A stretch of DNA of 64,000 nucleotides from an uncultured Bacteroidales bacterium (lineage in GTDB: Bacteria; Bacteroidota; Bacteroidia; Bacteroidales; Paludibacteraceae), in contig ONHW01000002.1 in NCBI GenBank assembly GCA_900317745.1, forward strand, positions 124,001-188,000, given 5' to 3'. A program made the translations under genes and the position numbers. The notes below the pieces were generated by a model, which worked only from the letters and a program-made list of their open reading frames with translations, was not told the DNA's origin and did no database searches. Positions 1 to 8,314 of the stretch are shown here, one piece after another. The number at the start of each line of letters is the position of its first letter. Position 1 is the first letter of the stretch.

Positions 1-1135
1 CAATCATTTTTCGCCGTTCGGCAATCTGCAGTTGCAGTTGTTCGTCCTGTTGCTGATGCAGGGAAACATGCTCCTGCGCCTGTTGCTTCTGCTGAGCAAT
101 GTGTGCTATGGTGCGTTTGTGTTCGCGGCGAATCATCTGCCACCACGCAATGAGTGCCACTATGATACACAGTACGCCGGCGAGCAGAAGGTTCCACTGC
201 CATGATCTGCCGTTGATGTCTTGCCTGATCAGTTCTACTGCTCGGGTGAGGTCGCCTTGTTTGTCTGCAATGCGGTTGAGCACTCGGGCGCGTTCAGCCG
301 CTGCGTTACGGACATCTGCGAGGTTGGCCGTGCTGTCTTGCTGGGTGAGGATATACAGGGCGTTGGCTCGCATGAACGGGTGTCTGCTCCGCTCCAGCAC
401 CTTGCGTGCATAACAGGTGGCAGAATCAAACTGTCCGGATAGAGAGAAACACTGTGCTTTGATCATCATAACGGACGGTTCTCCGCCATTGCAGCGGTTG
501 GCGTAGTGCAGTCCCAGCTTGTAGTTGTCGGCACGCATGAACGCTTCGGCGTAGGTCTCGTTGCACATATCAGCCAAGGCGGGGTAGGAATCGAGCGGTG
601 CCAACAGGGTTTGTACTCCGGTTGTGTCGCCTTGCTCCGCCAGCGCGTATGCCATGTTTGTGACGGCAATATGGTAGCGCAGTGTGTCGCCGGCGTTGAA
701 GAACGCTTCGGCCGAACACTCGTACAGCGAGTACGAAAGCGGGTAATCGCCCTGCCAACGGCAGATGAGTGCGAGGTTGCTGTAGGTGCGTCCAAGCAAC
801 TCATGGTTGCCGGTGAGTGAACGCCGTGCGCGCAGCAGGTATTGTGCGGCATCCGTATATTGCTCGTTGATACGCAGCAAGCGTCCGTAGTAGAAACACG
901 CCTTGGCGTAATCCTCCGGGATAAACATCTGCCACGGTGCAAGTGCATCTACAGCCTGCGCTATACCGGAAGAGTCGGAGTACACGTTGTCCGCAGCCAG
1001 CAGACTGTCAGCCAGAGCGACAGTCTGCTGCGCCTCGCGAACAGGTGTGCATGAGATCATGCAGAATCCGAACGCGCAGAATACAATAGTAATCTGCGAA
1101 TAGAGGCGGGTAACTATGTTCGGTGCTGCGGTCAA
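1..1135 (-). CDS. TPR-containing membrane lipoprotein, sensor-like (3' end outside window)
   Basis: The frame is open from a TGA at 1156-1154 to the window edge, about 378 visible residues. The only early starts are TTG at 1135 and ATG at 1060. The TTG gives a hydrophobic leader ending in the lipobox-like FCMISC-T, so I prefer it; the ATG would remove the leader. The middle is helical and TPR-like (for example QYTDAAQYLLRARRSL and LGRTYSNLALICRWQGDY). A membrane helix follows (WNLLLAGVLCIIVALIAWW, about residues 311-334), then a Gln/His-rich coiled coil that runs off the window. This architecture is common in Bacteroidetes TPR regulators that end in a kinase or LuxR/HTH domain, but that part is not visible. 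It lies 18 nt after the Dabb gene and is probably its operon partner. Function unknown. Confidence 0.6.
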   Translation of the reverse strand, partial: MTAAPNIVTRLYSQITIVFCAFGFCMISCTPVREAQQTVALADSLLAADNVYSDSSGIAQAVDALAPWQMFIPEDYAKACFYYGRLLRINEQYTDAAQYLLRARRSLTGNHELLGRTYSNLALICRWQGDYPLSYSLYECSAEAFFNAGDTLRYHIAVTNMAYALAEQGDTTGVQTLLAPLDSYPALADMCNETYAEAFMRADNYKLGLHYANRCNGGEPSVMMIKAQCFSLSGQFDSATCYARKVLERSRHPFMRANALYILTQQDSTANLADVRNAAAERARVLNRIADKQGDLTRAVELIRQDINGRSWQWNLLLAGVLCIIVALIAWWQMIRREHKRTIAHIAQQKQQAQEHVSLHQQQDEQLQLQIAERRKMI

Positions 1136-1153
1136 AACGATATATTTGTGGCG

Positions 1154-1459
1154 TCAGAACTCATAATCCACTGCGGCACGTGCAGTGCGGCACTTGGCGA
1201 TATAGGCTGCTACCTTCAGGTGCTCGGGGTGGTTCTGGTAGGTATCGACGTCCGCCCAGGTGTCGAACTCGCACTCGAGGCAGATGTCGTAGTCGGTTTT
1301 TGTGGCGTTGGGGATATTGATACCGACCTTTTCCGAACGCAGCACAGGCACTTTCTCAAGCAGGGAGAGCAGTCCCTGCTTGATTATCTGTGCGTTTTCG
1401 AGTTTGGTTTTTCCTTCAGCCATATCGGCGAGGCGGAAGAATACAACGTGCTTTACCAT
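1154..1459 (-). CDS. Dabb-family (stress-responsive alpha/beta barrel) protein
   Basis: A 101-residue protein with the features of the Dabb family: start MVKHVVFFRLAD, a middle region LRSEKVGINIPNATKTDYDICLE, and the C-terminal YQNHPEHLKVAAYI signature. Dabb proteins are small dimeric ferredoxin-like barrels; their roles vary and are often unknown. The frame is open further upstream, but the ATG at 1459 overlaps the stop of the upstream M13 peptidase by 7 nt and starts exactly at the family N-terminus, so translation is probably coupled. There is no signal peptide, so it should be cytoplasmic, unlike the lipoproteins on both sides. Confidence 0.85.
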   Translation of the reverse strand: MVKHVVFFRLADMAEGKTKLENAQIIKQGLLSLLEKVPVLRSEKVGINIPNATKTDYDICLECEFDTWADVDTYQNHPEHLKVAAYIAKCRTARAAVDYEF

Positions 1460-3468
1460 ATATGTACGCGGTTTTCGGGTGCGACGTATAGAGGGCTCTC
1501 CTCGGTAACGTTCCATGCCTCGTACCAGGCGGCGATGTGCGGCAGTGCTCCGTTGACACGCCAGCGGCCGAGGGAGTGCGGGTCAGACTTCGTGCGGTTG
1601 AGGATCTCCTCGGGACGGATGTTTCCTGCCCATACATTGGCATACGCGAGGAAGAACCGTTGCTCGGGCGTGAAGCCGTCCACCGTGCCGAGACGTTCGG
1701 CTTCGGGTTTGGAAGCCTCGTTGTTCTTGAACGCCTGGAAGGATATCTGCAGTCCGCCGTGGTCGGCAATGTTCTCACCGAGTGTGAAAGCACCGTTGGC
1801 GTGTACGCCGGGAGCAACCTCTATGCCGTTGAAGTAGTTCTCCATAACTTTGGTGCGTGCGTCGAACTTGGCTTTATCTTCTTCGGTCCACCAATTGAGC
1901 ATATTGCCGTCCTTATCGAAGAGACAGCCCTGGTCGTCGAAGCCGTGAGTCATTTCGTGACCGATCACTACACCGATAGCACCGTAGTTGAACGCGTCGT
2001 CTGCACTCATGTCGAAGAACGGGTACTGGAGAATACCTGCAGGGAAGCAGATCTCGTTGCTGGAGGGGTTGTAGTAGGCATTGACGGTTTGAGGTGTCAT
2101 GTACCATTTTTTCTTGTCCACAGGTTTACCGAGGAACGAGAGCGAGTATGCCTGCTCGAACTTGGCGGCACGCTGCAGGTTGGCATAATAGGTGTCCGTG
2201 GCGTCGATGTTCAGGTCGGTATAGTCGCGCCACTCGTCGGGGTAACCGATCTTGATGGTTATGGCGTTCAGCTTCTCGGTAGCCTTGGCTTTCGTCTCAT
2301 CGCTCATCCAATCGAGCGCCTGAATACGTTGCCCGAGCGATGTTTGCAGGTTGTGGACGAGATTGAGCATACGCTGCTTGTTCTCCTCGGGGAAATACTT
2401 CTTGACATACATCTGTCCGACAGCCTCGCCGAGTGTGCCGTTAACGATACCCACGCCACGTTTCCACAGCGGTGAGGGCTCTTCGCGGCCGGAGAGCACC
2501 TTGCCGTAGAAGTTGAAAGACTCCATGTAGATCTCGTCGGTCAGATAGGAAGCAGCGCCGTCCAGCACCTGCCATGTGAAGAGGGTCTTGATGTCTTCAA
2601 GGGGTTCTTCGGCAAGGAGTTTGCCAACCTCCTGAAGGTGAGCAATCTGACCGATGTTTACGCTATCGAGCTGTACGCCGAGTGCGGCGAAGAACTCCGC
2701 CCAGTTGATCTGCGGTACAAGTGCCTGCAGGTCGGCGACAGACATCTTGTTGTAGTTGGCAACAGGGTCACGCAGTTCAACATTGTTCTTGGCGGCTTGA
2801 GCCAGACGCGTCTCGAGACGCAGCACTGTTTGTGCAGCTTTGTCTGCTTCAGGCTGACCGAAGAGGTTGAACATGTTCGTAATGTACTGCACGTACTTGG
2901 CGCGGATATCCAGCGTGTGCTCGTCCTGGTCGATGTAATACTCCTTCTCGCCCAGCGCGAAGCCCGCCTGGTACTCGTTCATGATGTTCATGCTGGAGTT
3001 GAGTGCGTCAGCATCGACGTACATGGCAAAGAGTCCGTACTCCATGGCCGCGCCGAGGAGTTTGGAAAACTCGTCACGCGACCGGATAGCCTGAATCTCT
3101 GCAAGGGTGTTCTGCACGGGTGTTATACCTTCCTGATTACGTCGTGCGGTGTCGAGGCACTGGTTGTAGATGTCGCCGATCTTCTGCTCGACCGAGCCCT
3201 GCTTGTGCTGCTTGGCGGCTATGTCCTGAATGAGTCCGTTGACCTGCTCGAGGTTGTTCAGAGCCAGTTTGTCGAACGAGCCGAAGCGCGAATACTCGGG
3301 TGTCAAGGGGTTAGCAGCCATCCATCCGCCGCAAGCGTACTGGTAGAAATCGTTCTGCGGCACGGCGGTGGTGTCGAGGTTACTCAAGGGGATACCGGTT
3401 GTTTGCTTCTGACCGGTGCAAGCTGTCATTACTGCTGCCATGGCAATAATAGGAATTAGTTTTTTCAT
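1453..3468 (-). CDS. pepO: M13 family zinc metallopeptidase (neprilysin/PepO-like), lipoprotein
   Basis: A 671-residue secreted endopeptidase. The N-terminus MKKLIPIIAMAAVMTAC is a lipoprotein signal with the lipid-accepting Cys at 17. The N-terminal M13 domain contains the family phrases DFYQYACGGWM and YSRFGSFDKL. The catalytic domain has the zinc motif HEMTH (about residue 504) within GHEMTHGFDDQG, followed by ENIADHGGL, which supplies the third zinc ligand and the ExxxD motif. It ends in RVHIW, typical of the family. Expected to cleave oligopeptides in the periplasm or at the cell surface. Length is normal and all key residues are present. It has its own promoter (3526-3533) and leads the operon with the Dabb gene. 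Confidence 0.95.
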   Translation of the reverse strand: MKKLIPIIAMAAVMTACTGQKQTTGIPLSNLDTTAVPQNDFYQYACGGWMAANPLTPEYSRFGSFDKLALNNLEQVNGLIQDIAAKQHKQGSVEQKIGDIYNQCLDTARRNQEGITPVQNTLAEIQAIRSRDEFSKLLGAAMEYGLFAMYVDADALNSSMNIMNEYQAGFALGEKEYYIDQDEHTLDIRAKYVQYITNMFNLFGQPEADKAAQTVLRLETRLAQAAKNNVELRDPVANYNKMSVADLQALVPQINWAEFFAALGVQLDSVNIGQIAHLQEVGKLLAEEPLEDIKTLFTWQVLDGAASYLTDEIYMESFNFYGKVLSGREEPSPLWKRGVGIVNGTLGEAVGQMYVKKYFPEENKQRMLNLVHNLQTSLGQRIQALDWMSDETKAKATEKLNAITIKIGYPDEWRDYTDLNIDATDTYYANLQRAAKFEQAYSLSFLGKPVDKKKWYMTPQTVNAYYNPSSNEICFPAGILQYPFFDMSADDAFNYGAIGVVIGHEMTHGFDDQGCLFDKDGNMLNWWTEEDKAKFDARTKVMENYFNGIEVAPGVHANGAFTLGENIADHGGLQISFQAFKNNEASKPEAERLGTVDGFTPEQRFFLAYANVWAGNIRPEEILNRTKSDPHSLGRWRVNGALPHIAAWYEAWNVTEESPLYVAPENRVHIW

Positions 3469-3525
3469 ATATGTTGTTTGTTTTGTATTTTGTGCTTTTG
3501 ACTGTTGCTATTATGCAAAAGCACG

Positions 3526-3533
3526 CAAAGATA
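3526..3533 (-). promoter_or_regulatory. Promoter of the M13 peptidase operon
   Basis: On the minus strand this is TATCTTTG, the Bacteroidetes -7 box, with TTTG exactly 20 nt upstream. It lies about 58 nt before the pepO ATG. Confidence 0.8.
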
Positions 3534-3638
3534 CAAAAAAATAACGGTATTTGCAAATCGTGGCGGTGCTTTTTTCTCAAAATCACAGATTTTGTGAATA
3601 CTTTTTTCTCTAAACTTGCAAATGTGTATTATTTTTTG

Positions 3639-3646
3639 TACCTTTG
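3639..3646 (+). promoter_or_regulatory. Promoter of the rlmI-like gene
   Basis: TACCTTTG matches TAnnTTTG, with TTG at 3616-3618 (20-nt gap). The leader to the ATG at 3734 is about 85 nt and contains reiterated gacgaaag / acaaat words. Confidence 0.75.
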
Positions 3647-3733
3647 TGCTGTAGATTAGTCAAAAGACGAAAGACCGCGACGCTCAAAGACGAAAGCCGG
3701 GTTACAAATTACAAATCACAAAATACAAATTTT

Positions 3734-4984
3734 ATGACCATAATCACTCTCAAGCCTCATAAGGAGGAATCTGTTCTCCGCTTTCATCCGTGGGTGTTCA
3801 GCGGTGCTATAGCACGTGTTACGTTGGATGCCGACCATCGTTCGCCGGTGCCTGACGAGGGCGAGTTGGTTTGCGTGGTGGGTGCCAACGGTCAGGTGCT
3901 GGGGGTAGGTCACTGGCAGGTAGGCTCGATAGCCGTTCGTCTGCTGGCGTTCGGTGTGGACAGTCTGCCCGAGCACTTCTGGCTGGAGCGTATAGCCGCT
4001 GCGTATGCCATGCGCCGGAGTATAGGTCTGATCAGCGAGGACAACAATACCTACCGTCTCGTTCACGGCGAGGGCGACCGGCTGCCCGGACTGATAGTGG
4101 ATATCTACGGCGAGACCGCCGTTGTTCAGGCGCACTCGGTAGGGATACACCTGTGCCGCAAGGATATAGCCGAGGCTATTGTAGCAACGGTGAAAGAAGT
4201 GAAGGGAGTGTACTACAAGTCAGATGATACACTGCCGTACAAGGCACCTGTAGAAGGAGAAAAGACCGGTTGGCTGGTTGGCGGCGATCAGCAGCCGGCA
4301 GAGTACTGGGCAAAGGAGAACGGCCTGGAGGTTCGCATCGATTGGCTGAACGGGCAGAAGACAGGGTTCTTTATCGACCAGCGCGAGAACCGCGCCCTGG
4401 TGGAGCGTTACGCCCGAGGCAAGGATGTGCTGAACATGTTCTGCTACACGGGCGGATTCTCGCTGTACGCACTGCGTGGCGGGGCGCGCACGGTGCACTC
4501 GGTGGACGTGAGTCAGAAAGCCATCGACCTGGTTAACGCCAATGTGGCGCGGAACTTCCCGGGTTGTACGAACCACAAAGCCGTGACAGCCGACGCGTTC
4601 GACTACCTGAGTGCTGTGACAAACGGGAAAATCGTAAATGACCAAATCGTAAATGACCAAATCGTAAATGGCTTTGACCTGATCATCCTCGACCCGCCGG
4701 CGTTCGCCAAGCACCGCGATGCAGTGAAGAACGCCTTGCGCGGCTATCAGCGGATCAACGCCAAGGCGATAGAGATGATTCGTCCGGGAGGCATACTGTT
4801 CACGTTCAGTTGCTCGCAGGCGGTGGACAAAGAGGCGTTCCGCCTGGCGGTGTTCAGTGCTGCGGCGCAGACCGGCAGACATGTGCGTATCCTGCACCAG
4901 CTGCACCAGCCGCAGGATCACCCGATCAACATCTACCACCCCGAGGGCGAGTACCTGAAAGGCCTGGTGCTCTATGTGGAATAA
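3734..4984 (+). CDS. rlmI: 23S rRNA (cytosine-C5) methyltransferase, RlmI family
   Basis: A 416-residue class I SAM-dependent methyltransferase of the RlmI/RlmK type. The N-terminal PUA-like domain has the family start (HPWVFSGAI). The Rossmann part has motif I FCYTGGFSLYALRGGA (about 236), motif IV LDPPAF (about 319) and the catalytic Cys in FSCSQ (360). In E. coli RlmI methylates C1962 of 23S rRNA; that specificity is inferred here. The frame runs 30 codons further upstream, but the upstream part is repeat-like, and the ATG at 3734 matches the family start. Residues 300-312 are an unusual insert, IVNDQ repeated, encoded by a tandem 15-mer just before motif IV. The gene is monocistronic and ends at a hairpin shared with the convergent sirtuin gene. 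Confidence 0.9.
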   Translation: MTIITLKPHKEESVLRFHPWVFSGAIARVTLDADHRSPVPDEGELVCVVGANGQVLGVGHWQVGSIAVRLLAFGVDSLPEHFWLERIAAAYAMRRSIGLISEDNNTYRLVHGEGDRLPGLIVDIYGETAVVQAHSVGIHLCRKDIAEAIVATVKEVKGVYYKSDDTLPYKAPVEGEKTGWLVGGDQQPAEYWAKENGLEVRIDWLNGQKTGFFIDQRENRALVERYARGKDVLNMFCYTGGFSLYALRGGARTVHSVDVSQKAIDLVNANVARNFPGCTNHKAVTADAFDYLSAVTNGKIVNDQIVNDQIVNGFDLIILDPPAFAKHRDAVKNALRGYQRINAKAIEMIRPGGILFTFSCSQAVDKEAFRLAVFSAAAQTGRHVRILHQLHQPQDHPINIYHPEGEYLKGLVLYVE

Positions 4985-4986
4985 AG

Positions 4987-5012
4987 AAGGCAGCCAAACT
5001 TGGCTGCCTTTC
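4987..5012. terminator. Bidirectional terminator between rlmI and the sirtuin gene
   Basis: A perfect stem AAGGCAGCCAA / TTGGCTGCCTT followed by a short T-rich tract. It sits between two convergent stop codons and belongs to the CAGCCAA/TTGGCTG palindrome family seen elsewhere in the window. Confidence 0.8.
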
Positions 5013-5711
5013 TTATGCGTATCGGCTGATGAGTTGCTCAACTACTTTCGGCACGCCGGTAGTGGCAGGTTCGCGTATGAGTTGTACGCGTGAGGCGTAC
5101 GCGCCTAACTGCGGGTCGCCGGGATCTACCATGATAATCTGTGCGTACTCGGGCGCGTAGTGCAGCAGCGAGGCGGCAGGATAGACGTTCAGCGAGGTGC
5201 CTACCACCACCAGTATATCCGCTGTGGCGGCAATGTTACACGCCTCGGTGAAGTAGGGTACACCTTCGCCGAAGAACACGATGTACGGCCTGAGCAGACT
5301 GCCGTTGGGGTGACGGTCGCCGTAGTGCTGCTCCCAGCCCTCGATAGGCACCGTAGCCAGTTCGTCGTTCTCGGCACGCAGTTTGCGAATCTCGCCGTGC
5401 AGATGGACTACGTCTTTTGCTCCGGCGCGCTCGTGCAGGTCGTCGATGTTCTGGGTGATGATCTTCGTGCCGGGTATAGCCTGCTGCAGCCGGGCTATGG
5501 CTTCGTGGGCGGCGTTGGGTCGGGCGTTGAGTACATCGCGGCGGCGTGCGTTGTAAAAGTCCACACACAACTGCGGATTTCTGAGCCACGCCTCGTGCGT
5601 GCACACGTCCTCGATGCGGTACTTCTCCCACAATCCGTCGGAGTCGCGGAACGTACCCAGACCGCTCTCTGCCGATACACCGGCACCTGTGAATACAACA
5701 ATCTTCTTCAT
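5013..5711 (-). CDS. cobB: NAD-dependent protein deacylase (class III sirtuin, CobB-like)
   Basis: A 232-residue sirtuin. It has the NAD-binding GAGVSAESG (about 9-17), TQNIDDLHERAG, the catalytic His in HLHGE and the adenine-side GTSLNVYPAA. FYNARRR contains the Tyr-x-x-Arg pair that marks class III sirtuins, which remove succinyl and other acidic acyl groups as well as acetyl. The four zinc-binding cysteines of E. coli CobB are absent: the segment after HLHGE has no Cys. This suggests a zinc-free small domain. It removes acyl marks from lysines in the cytoplasm, producing nicotinamide and O-acyl-ADP-ribose. It is followed downstream by the shared terminator and preceded by the PNPase terminator. 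Confidence 0.9.
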   Translation of the reverse strand: MKKIVVFTGAGVSAESGLGTFRDSDGLWEKYRIEDVCTHEAWLRNPQLCVDFYNARRRDVLNARPNAAHEAIARLQQAIPGTKIITQNIDDLHERAGAKDVVHLHGEIRKLRAENDELATVPIEGWEQHYGDRHPNGSLLRPYIVFFGEGVPYFTEACNIAATADILVVVGTSLNVYPAASLLHYAPEYAQIIMVDPGDPQLGAYASRVQLIREPATTGVPKVVEQLISRYA

Positions 5712-5726
5712 GGTTCTATCAATTTA

Positions 5727-5769
5727 TTAACCGCCTTGCTCCGGCGCGTGCCGAAAGCAAAGCGGTTAA
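5727..5769 (-). terminator. Probable terminator of pnp
   Basis: A long imperfect inverted repeat, TTAACCGC..TTGCT..CGGC / GCCG..AGCAA..GCGGTTAA, lies between the pnp stop and the sirtuin start. There is only a weak T-run, so it may act as a 3'-stabilising hairpin rather than an efficient terminator. Confidence 0.6.
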
Positions 5770-5783
5770 GTTAGTTGGTTCGA

Positions 5784-8087
5784 TTAGTGACGTCTATCGA
5801 GGCGTGCTCCATCGCTGTTGCTGAACCTGCTGGCGGGTTCGCCGTTGTGCTCGGGACGAGGTCCGCGACGTTCCGGACGAGGGCCACGGTCGCTGCGTTC
5901 GCCACGCGGTGCGCGTGCAGGACGCTCGGGCTCAACGTAGTCGGCAGGTTTATCCTTCAGCGCCTTGGCGCTCAGGCGGAACTTGCCGGTCTTGGGATCG
6001 ATCTCCAGCAGTTTGATCATGATCTTGTCTCCCTCCTGGATACCTGTCTCCTCCATGGTCTCGTAGCGCTTCCAATCGATCTCGCTGATGTGCAGCAGAC
6101 CTTCCTTACCCGGCATAAACTCCACGAAGCAACCGTACGGCATGAGGCTCTTGACGGTAGCCTCATAAACCTCGCCAACCTCGGGCAGAGCCACGATAGC
6201 TTTGATCTTGGCTATAGCGGCGTCCATCGACTCTTTGTTGTTCGATGCCACCTCTACCTTACCACCGCGCTCGTCCTCGTCGATGCTGACTACGGCACCG
6301 GTCTCAGCTTGGATGCCTTGTATGATCTTTCCGCCCGGGCCAATAACGGCACCGATCAGGTCTTTCGGGATATAGAAGCTTGTGATACGCGGAGCATGCG
6401 GCTTGATGTCGGCACGCGGTGCGGGCATTGTCTCCAGTATCTTATCAAGAATGTACATACGCGCCTGGTGTGCCTGCGCGAGAGCGTTCTCCAGGATCTC
6501 GTAGCTCAGTCCGTCGACCTTGATATCCATCTGGCAGGCTGTCAGACCGTCGCGTGTACCGGTGGTCTTGAAGTCCATATCACCCAGGTGATCCTCGTCG
6601 CCGAGAATGTCACTCAGGATAGCGTAGTTCGTACCTTTGTTCTCGGAGATCAGACCCATAGCAATACCGCTGACAGGTTTCTTGATAGGTACGCCTGCGT
6701 CCATCAGCGCCAGTGTGCCGGCACATACGGTAGCCATCGAGCTTGAGCCGTTCGACTCCAGGATATCCGAAACGACGCGTACGCTGTACGGGAAATCCTC
6801 GGGAATCATGTTCTTCAGTGCGCGGCAAGCGAGGTTGCCGTGACCTATCTCGCGACGTCCAACGCCGCGTTGTGCTTTGGCTTCGCCGGTAGCAAACGGC
6901 GGGAAGTTATAGTGGAGCAGGAAGCGGTCGGAGCCCTGGATGAGAGCTTCGTCGATGATCTTCTCGTCACGCTTCGTACCGAGGGTGACGGTCGAGAGTG
7001 ATTGTGTCTCGCCGCGGGTGAAGATCGATGATCCGTGAGGTCCGGGCAGCGGGCTAACCTCGCACCAGATCGGGCGGATCTCTGTTGTTGTACGTCCGTC
7101 CAGACGCTTGCCTTCGTCGAGCACGGCGCGACGCATAGCTTCCTTCTCTACATCGTGGTAGTAGCGGTCAACCATAGCGGCTACCTCGTCCACCTCTATG
7201 CCGAGAGCCTCGGCACGCTGAGCCATATACTCGGCTTTCTCGGTCTTGAAGTCTTCGCAGATCTGCGAGAACATTGCCTCGCGGTGGTGTTTGTCGGTGT
7301 CAGCGCTGGTAGCCTGTGCGTATGCGCGGGCATAACTGAAGTCGTGCACTGCCTGCTTCAGCTCGTCGTCGTTCACCTCGTGGCAGTACTCGCGTTTAAC
7401 CTCCTTGCCATACTCTTTCATCATCTCGATCTGTGCCTGGCACTGGGGCTTGATAGCCTCGTGAGCGGCGCGGATAGCGTCCAGCATAACCGATTCGGGC
7501 ACCTCTTTCATCTCGCCCTCAACCATCATAATGTTGTCCAGCGTAGCGGCAACCATCAGTTCGAGGTCGGCGCGCTCGCACTGCTCGAAGGTCGGGTTGA
7601 TAACAAACTCTCCGTCAACGCGGGCTACACGTACCTCGGATATCGGTCCCTCAAACGGTATATCCGAGCAAGCCAGTGCTGCTGAGGCAGCCAGACCGGC
7701 TATCGACTCAGGCATATCTATACCGTCAGCCGAATACATCGTAACGTTGACAAACGTGTCTGCGTGGTAGTTAGCGGGGAAGAGCGGACGGAGCGCACGG
7801 TCAATGAGGCGTGCAATCAGGATCTCGTAGTCCGAAGCTTTGCCTTCGCGGCGGGTAAAGCCTCCGGGAAAACGTCCTGCGGAGGCGAACTTCTCTTTGT
7901 ACTCAACCGTCAGCGGCATAAAGTCTGTGCCCGGCATAGCGTCCTTGGCGGAGCATACTGTGGCAAGGATCATGGTGTTGCCCAGTGTTGCCATCACGGC
8001 TCCGTCTGCCTGCTTGGCGAGCTTGCCGGTCTCAAGGGTGATAACTCGACCATCAGGCAGAGTAATCTCTTTTCTTACAATATTCAT
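5784..8087 (-). CDS. pnp: Polyribonucleotide nucleotidyltransferase (PNPase)
   Basis: A 767-residue phosphorolytic 3'-5' exoribonuclease, part of the RNA degradation machinery. It has two RNase PH domains with the helical domain between them ([14 protein letters not shown] in the first; [12 protein letters not shown] and the conserved [10 protein letters not shown] in the second). A KH domain ([22 protein letters not shown]) and an S1 domain ([32 protein letters not shown]) follow. The C-terminal tail, about 65 residues, is Arg/Gly/Pro-rich, typical of RNA-binding tails in Bacteroidetes RNA proteins. The frame is open 11 codons further upstream, but the ATG at 8087 gives the conserved [14 protein letters not shown] start. 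Confidence 0.96.
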   Translation of the reverse strand: MNIVRKEITLPDGRVITLETGKLAKQADGAVMATLGNTMILATVCSAKDAMPGTDFMPLTVEYKEKFASAGRFPGGFTRREGKASDYEILIARLIDRALRPLFPANYHADTFVNVTMYSADGIDMPESIAGLAASAALACSDIPFEGPISEVRVARVDGEFVINPTFEQCERADLELMVAATLDNIMMVEGEMKEVPESVMLDAIRAAHEAIKPQCQAQIEMMKEYGKEVKREYCHEVNDDELKQAVHDFSYARAYAQATSADTDKHHREAMFSQICEDFKTEKAEYMAQRAEALGIEVDEVAAMVDRYYHDVEKEAMRRAVLDEGKRLDGRTTTEIRPIWCEVSPLPGPHGSSIFTRGETQSLSTVTLGTKRDEKIIDEALIQGSDRFLLHYNFPPFATGEAKAQRGVGRREIGHGNLACRALKNMIPEDFPYSVRVVSDILESNGSSSMATVCAGTLALMDAGVPIKKPVSGIAMGLISENKGTNYAILSDILGDEDHLGDMDFKTTGTRDGLTACQMDIKVDGLSYEILENALAQAHQARMYILDKILETMPAPRADIKPHAPRITSFYIPKDLIGAVIGPGGKIIQGIQAETGAVVSIDEDERGGKVEVASNNKESMDAAIAKIKAIVALPEVGEVYEATVKSLMPYGCFVEFMPGKEGLLHISEIDWKRYETMEETGIQEGDKIMIKLLEIDPKTGKFRLSAKALKDKPADYVEPERPARAPRGERSDRGPRPERRGPRPEHNGEPASRFSNSDGARLDRRH

Positions 8088-8221
8088 TATCTTAATCTGT
8101 TTAGGAGCGTTGCTGCTCACTCTGCCGCACTTGCGTACGGAGAACCTGAGGCACTCCTGAAGTTAGTGCGTCGGCGGGGGTGCTGACGCGTGTTAGTAAT
8201 TATTTGGACCCAAAAGTCGTA

Positions 8222-8229
8222 CAAAATTA
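8222..8229 (-). promoter_or_regulatory. Promoter of pnp
   Basis: Minus-strand TAATTTTG with TTTG 19 nt upstream. The leader to the ATG at 8087 is about 135 nt, long enough for the autoregulation known for PNPase mRNAs in other bacteria (inference only). Confidence 0.7.
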
Positions 8230-8302
8230 CAAAAAAAAATAGAAAAAACAAAATATTCTGCATATTTTTGGCAAATTATTTGCTTTTTTGAAAATAAAGT
8301 TG

Positions 8303-8310
8303 TACTTTTG
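8303..8310 (+). promoter_or_regulatory. Promoter of the OmpA-family operon
   Basis: TACTTTTG with TTTG at 8279-8282 (20-nt gap). It is only about 5 nt from the ATG at 8315, so the transcript is nearly leaderless. Confidence 0.75.
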
Positions 8311-8314
8311 CCCC

